Shown here: positions 4,154 to 6,340 of the stretch, one piece after another
How the letters are laid out: each line of letters starts with the position of its first letter
Position numbering within the stretch: position 1 is the stretch's first letter
Origin: JAZKFP01 sp040386355
GTDB lineage: Bacteria > Pseudomonadota > Gammaproteobacteria > Pseudomonadales > UBA6940
Direction: 5' to 3'
Length of the DNA stretch: 6,340 nt
Assembly: GCA_040386355.1 (NCBI GenBank)
Contig: JAZKFP010000146.1
Coordinates: forward strand, 1 to 6,340
Notes under the pieces: model-generated
The model's database searches: none
What the model was told of the DNA's origin: nothing
The model's input: only the letters and a program-made list of their open reading frames with translations
Made by a program: the position numbers and the translations under genes

Positions 4154-5242
4154 ATGCACGCCGTGGCCTTGCTGGTTCAAAGTTTGCTGTTTGCCCTACT
4201 TCTGATTTTGATTACGCGTGATTTCTGGGTGAAGCTTGGTTTTGTTGATCATCCAAATCGCCGTAAACAACATTTGCATCTTGCTACATTAGCAGGTGGT
4301 GTGTCGATTTTTTTTGCCTTTTTAGGAATGTCATATTGGTTGTTGCCACACAGTATTGCGAAATCACAACAGGGTTTTTTTTGGGCGGCTTTTTTAGTCA
4401 CACTGCTAGGTGCGTACGACGATCTTGTGTCAGTACTACCGAGTAAACGAATCGTTCTTCAAATACTTATTATTTTGTTGCTCATTGATTATCAAAGCTT
4501 ACGATTACCAGATACAAGTTTTTTAAATAATATATTGGCTTCAGAACCTTTATTAGCCATTGCATTTATTATCGTTGCTTTTTTAATTGGAATTAATACT
4601 TTTAATTTAATCGATGGTGTTGACGGGTTGTCGAGTGGATTATTTTTAATTGCGGGTGGATTTCTGTGGATAACCAGTTATTGGTTTGATTTAAATGATA
4701 ATTATTTAACAATGTTGATTTTAATTGGGTCTGTTGGTGGTTTCTGGTTAGTTAATTTTCGTTTTCCCTGGCGTAAACATGCACAGATTTTTTTAGGTGA
4801 TGCTGGAAGTACGCTTCTAGGATTTTCTTTAGTTTATTTTATTATTCAATTTTCTAATGGGCAGATTAGTAACATCCCACTAATTTATTTGATTTGGTTT
4901 GCTGCCATTCCAATTTTAGATACTTTAAGTGTAATGATTTTTCGATTGGCAGAAGGTCGTTCACCATTTAGAGCCGGAAAAGAACATATTCATCATTGTT
5001 TGTTAGCGCGTGGTTTAACAGTGATGCAAGTTTCTTGCACATTATACCTAACAGCATTCTTTATTAGTTTAATTGGTTTGCTCTGTATGATTTTTCAAGT
5101 TTCTCCTTTGCTAACTGGTTGTGGGTTTGCCATTTTCATTATTTTAAGTGTGTTGATCGTAGCGCGTCTTCGACAAAACTGGCTATTGCCTAAACAAATT
5201 TTAACGAATGAGATAATAAATCAGCATGTTTCACCAACTTGA
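4154..5242 (+). CDS. wecA: WecA-type undecaprenyl-phosphate N-acetylglucosaminyl 1-phosphate transferase
   Basis: This polytopic inner-membrane enzyme of the MraY/WecA (glycosyltransferase 4) superfamily moves a UDP-linked HexNAc-1-phosphate to undecaprenyl phosphate, the priming step for O-antigen, ECA or capsule-like glycans. ATG 4154 has AGGAA at 4142–4146. The length is 362 residues against 367 in E. coli. Roughly eleven hydrophobic segments run through the protein. Cytoplasmic catalytic loops are complete: GAYDDL with Asp89–Asp90, NLIDGVDGLSSG (151–162) with Asp154 and Asp157, FLGDAGS (213–219) with Asp216, and HIHH (278–281). These positions align almost one-to-one with E. coli WecA Asp90/91, Asp156/159 and His279, and HIHH marks the WecA rather than MraY branch. 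The sugar could be GlcNAc, GalNAc, QuiNAc or FucNAc (WbpL-like), which sequence alone does not settle. Its 3' end overlaps the next gene by 17 bp. Confidence 0.85.
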   Translation: MHAVALLVQSLLFALLLILITRDFWVKLGFVDHPNRRKQHLHLATLAGGVSIFFAFLGMSYWLLPHSIAKSQQGFFWAAFLVTLLGAYDDLVSVLPSKRIVLQILIILLLIDYQSLRLPDTSFLNNILASEPLLAIAFIIVAFLIGINTFNLIDGVDGLSSGLFLIAGGFLWITSYWFDLNDNYLTMLILIGSVGGFWLVNFRFPWRKHAQIFLGDAGSTLLGFSLVYFIIQFSNGQISNIPLIYLIWFAAIPILDTLSVMIFRLAEGRSPFRAGKEHIHHCLLARGLTVMQVSCTLYLTAFFISLIGLLCMIFQVSPLLTGCGFAIFIILSVLIVARLRQNWLLPKQILTNEIINQHVSPT

Positions 5243-6340
5243 GCATTCATCTTTAAAAAAAATAAATAGTATTCAGCAATGGATTCAAATAATACCACGA
5301 TGGATGAAAAAATGCGTTCATCTATTGCTGGATGAAATTATCATTTTTTTATCGTTATGGACCGCTATTCAGGTCGTACAAAAATTAGAATCAGCATTTT
5401 TTATATCGCATCCATTAAAGTTAATTGTAGCGACTATGGTCTTTTCAGTATTGTGCTTACGGGCGTGGAAAATTGATGCAAGAGTTTTGCGATATATAGA
5501 TTACCGAGACCTCGCAAGTTTTTTTCAGGTCGGATTATGTTTGTCAGGTTTTGTTGCGATACTGGGAAGATTGCTTACCGAAATATTTTGGCTCGAAGTT
5601 TCGATGATATTTTTTGTAATTTTCATTGTATCAATGATCGCAATGAAGCTTACATTAGCAAGTGTTTTTTTAGTGAAAGGTCGAGATCGTCAAGAAAAAA
5701 GTATTTTAATTTCTAAGGGCAAAGGTGTCTCGGCTTTTATTGAAGAAGTATCGCATCACACAAAATTTAATATAATTGCAACCGTTGACATTGATCAACA
5801 ATTTGAAGGTGCAATGATTCGTGGAATTCCAATTGTTAGTTTACATGCCGTGAATGACATTGTGCATGAGTATCCCAATGTTGAAATTATTATCGATGAT
5901 GCTCGATTAACCGGCGCACAAATTGATTGTGTTAATAATATGCGCCAAATTGAAAAGTGGTCTGACAATTTACCTGTTTTTTGGAATTCATTATCGCGTC
6001 AAGGCCAAATGGATGAGTGGATTGAAGATCAGATTAAACGTCATTTTGAAATCCCAGATCAGCAAGTCGAATTACTATTAGATAATGACTTAGCTGCAAA
6101 AGATTGGTTGCAATTAAAAGATGCCTCGGTATTTTTAACATTGTCTGCTGATATATATGGTTCAGGATTAGCATTGACGTTATTACGAGTGTCAGTGCGC
6201 ACCTTGGTCATTGCTGCTCCCGATGAAATTCTTCTGAATCGTTTTCGCGAACAATGCTTAAATGTTTTTGGAGTATTACCTGACTATGTGCATTGGGTAA
6301 TTGGTCGCTTTCATCATCCAGAATGGTTTGAAAAAATTAT
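5226..6340 (+). CDS. FlaA1/CapD/WbpM-family membrane nucleotide-sugar dehydratase homologue with degenerate NAD motifs, 3' end missing
   Basis: The frame is open from ATG 5226 to the window end (371 codons, no stop). Relatives are inner-membrane NAD-dependent 4,6-dehydratases/epimerases that make UDP-amino sugars for surface glycans. The layout fits. PRWMKKCVHLLLDEIIIFLSLW (24–45) is the typical first membrane segment. Further hydrophobic stretches lie at about 62–80, 100–118 and 122–150. A first Rossmann-like domain follows (159–230, with ATVDID...IRGIPIVSL), then the family linker (WIEDQIKRHFEIPDQQVEL at 265–283) and the start of the SDR domain (LLLDNDLAAKDWLQLKDASVFLT). Both nucleotide-binding loops are altered: SKGKG (163–167) where YGAGxxG is usual, and TLSADIYGSG (305–314) where TGAGGSIGSE is usual. 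ATG 5226 overlaps wecA and has only a weak ribosome site (GAG 5210–5212), suggesting translational coupling; Met27 (5304) is the alternative start. The SDR catalytic YxxxK/MxxxK region lies beyond the window, so activity cannot be judged fully. Confidence 0.78.
   Translation, partial: MFHQLEHSSLKKINSIQQWIQIIPRWMKKCVHLLLDEIIIFLSLWTAIQVVQKLESAFFISHPLKLIVATMVFSVLCLRAWKIDARVLRYIDYRDLASFFQVGLCLSGFVAILGRLLTEIFWLEVSMIFFVIFIVSMIAMKLTLASVFLVKGRDRQEKSILISKGKGVSAFIEEVSHHTKFNIIATVDIDQQFEGAMIRGIPIVSLHAVNDIVHEYPNVEIIIDDARLTGAQIDCVNNMRQIEKWSDNLPVFWNSLSRQGQMDEWIEDQIKRHFEIPDQQVELLLDNDLAAKDWLQLKDASVFLTLSADIYGSGLALTLLRVSVRTLVIAAPDEILLNRFREQCLNVFGVLPDYVHWVIGRFHHPEWFEKI

Overview
The window looks like an AT-rich gammaproteobacterial chromosome segment. 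It carries the gammaproteobacterial lapB–pyrF pair, an RfaH-type NusG paralogue, a periplasmic ComEA-type DNA-binding protein and a WecA-type lipid-carrier transferase. Low GC and this gene mix would fit the Legionellales/Coxiella side of the class, but that placement is inference and nothing seen here proves it. All genes are on the + strand.

Left part (1–2368): the 3' three quarters of lapB, which controls LPS synthesis, then pyrF, which makes UMP. These two are normally adjacent. Here about 785 bp separate them, holding a DUF4160/DUF2442 gene pair. The DUF4160 gene is broken by one in-frame TAG and two frameshifts clustered within about 45 bp, and its remaining reading frame can be followed piecewise to a stop just before the intact DUF2442 gene.

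Middle (2369–3490): the intergenic region after pyrF holds two inverted copies of a near-identical palindrome, GGGCGAATAATTATTCGCCC. The first has a GTAG foot, as in REP elements. Next come a perfect CRP-type operator (TGTGA-N6-TCACA), an extended −10 at class II spacing, and an 11-bp stem-loop that would lie at the very 5' end of the transcript of a secreted helix-hairpin-helix (ComEA-like) protein. A second 11-bp stem follows that gene, and a promoter-like region with a 7-bp hairpin precedes the next one.

Right part (3491–6340): the start of a surface-polysaccharide locus. It begins with an RfaH-like elongation factor (GTG start) whose N-terminal extension is a duplicated copy of its own NGN coding sequence. 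A WecA-like UDP-sugar:undecaprenyl-phosphate transferase follows. Last is a gene overlapping it by 17 bp, cut by the window end, that has the architecture of FlaA1/CapD/WbpM membrane nucleotide-sugar dehydratases but has lost the usual NAD-binding signatures. The expected logic is that the RfaH-like factor keeps RNA polymerase processive through a long glycan operon, the WecA-like enzyme primes the lipid carrier, and downstream enzymes build the sugar chain. The degenerate dehydratase homologue is the least conventional protein in the window.
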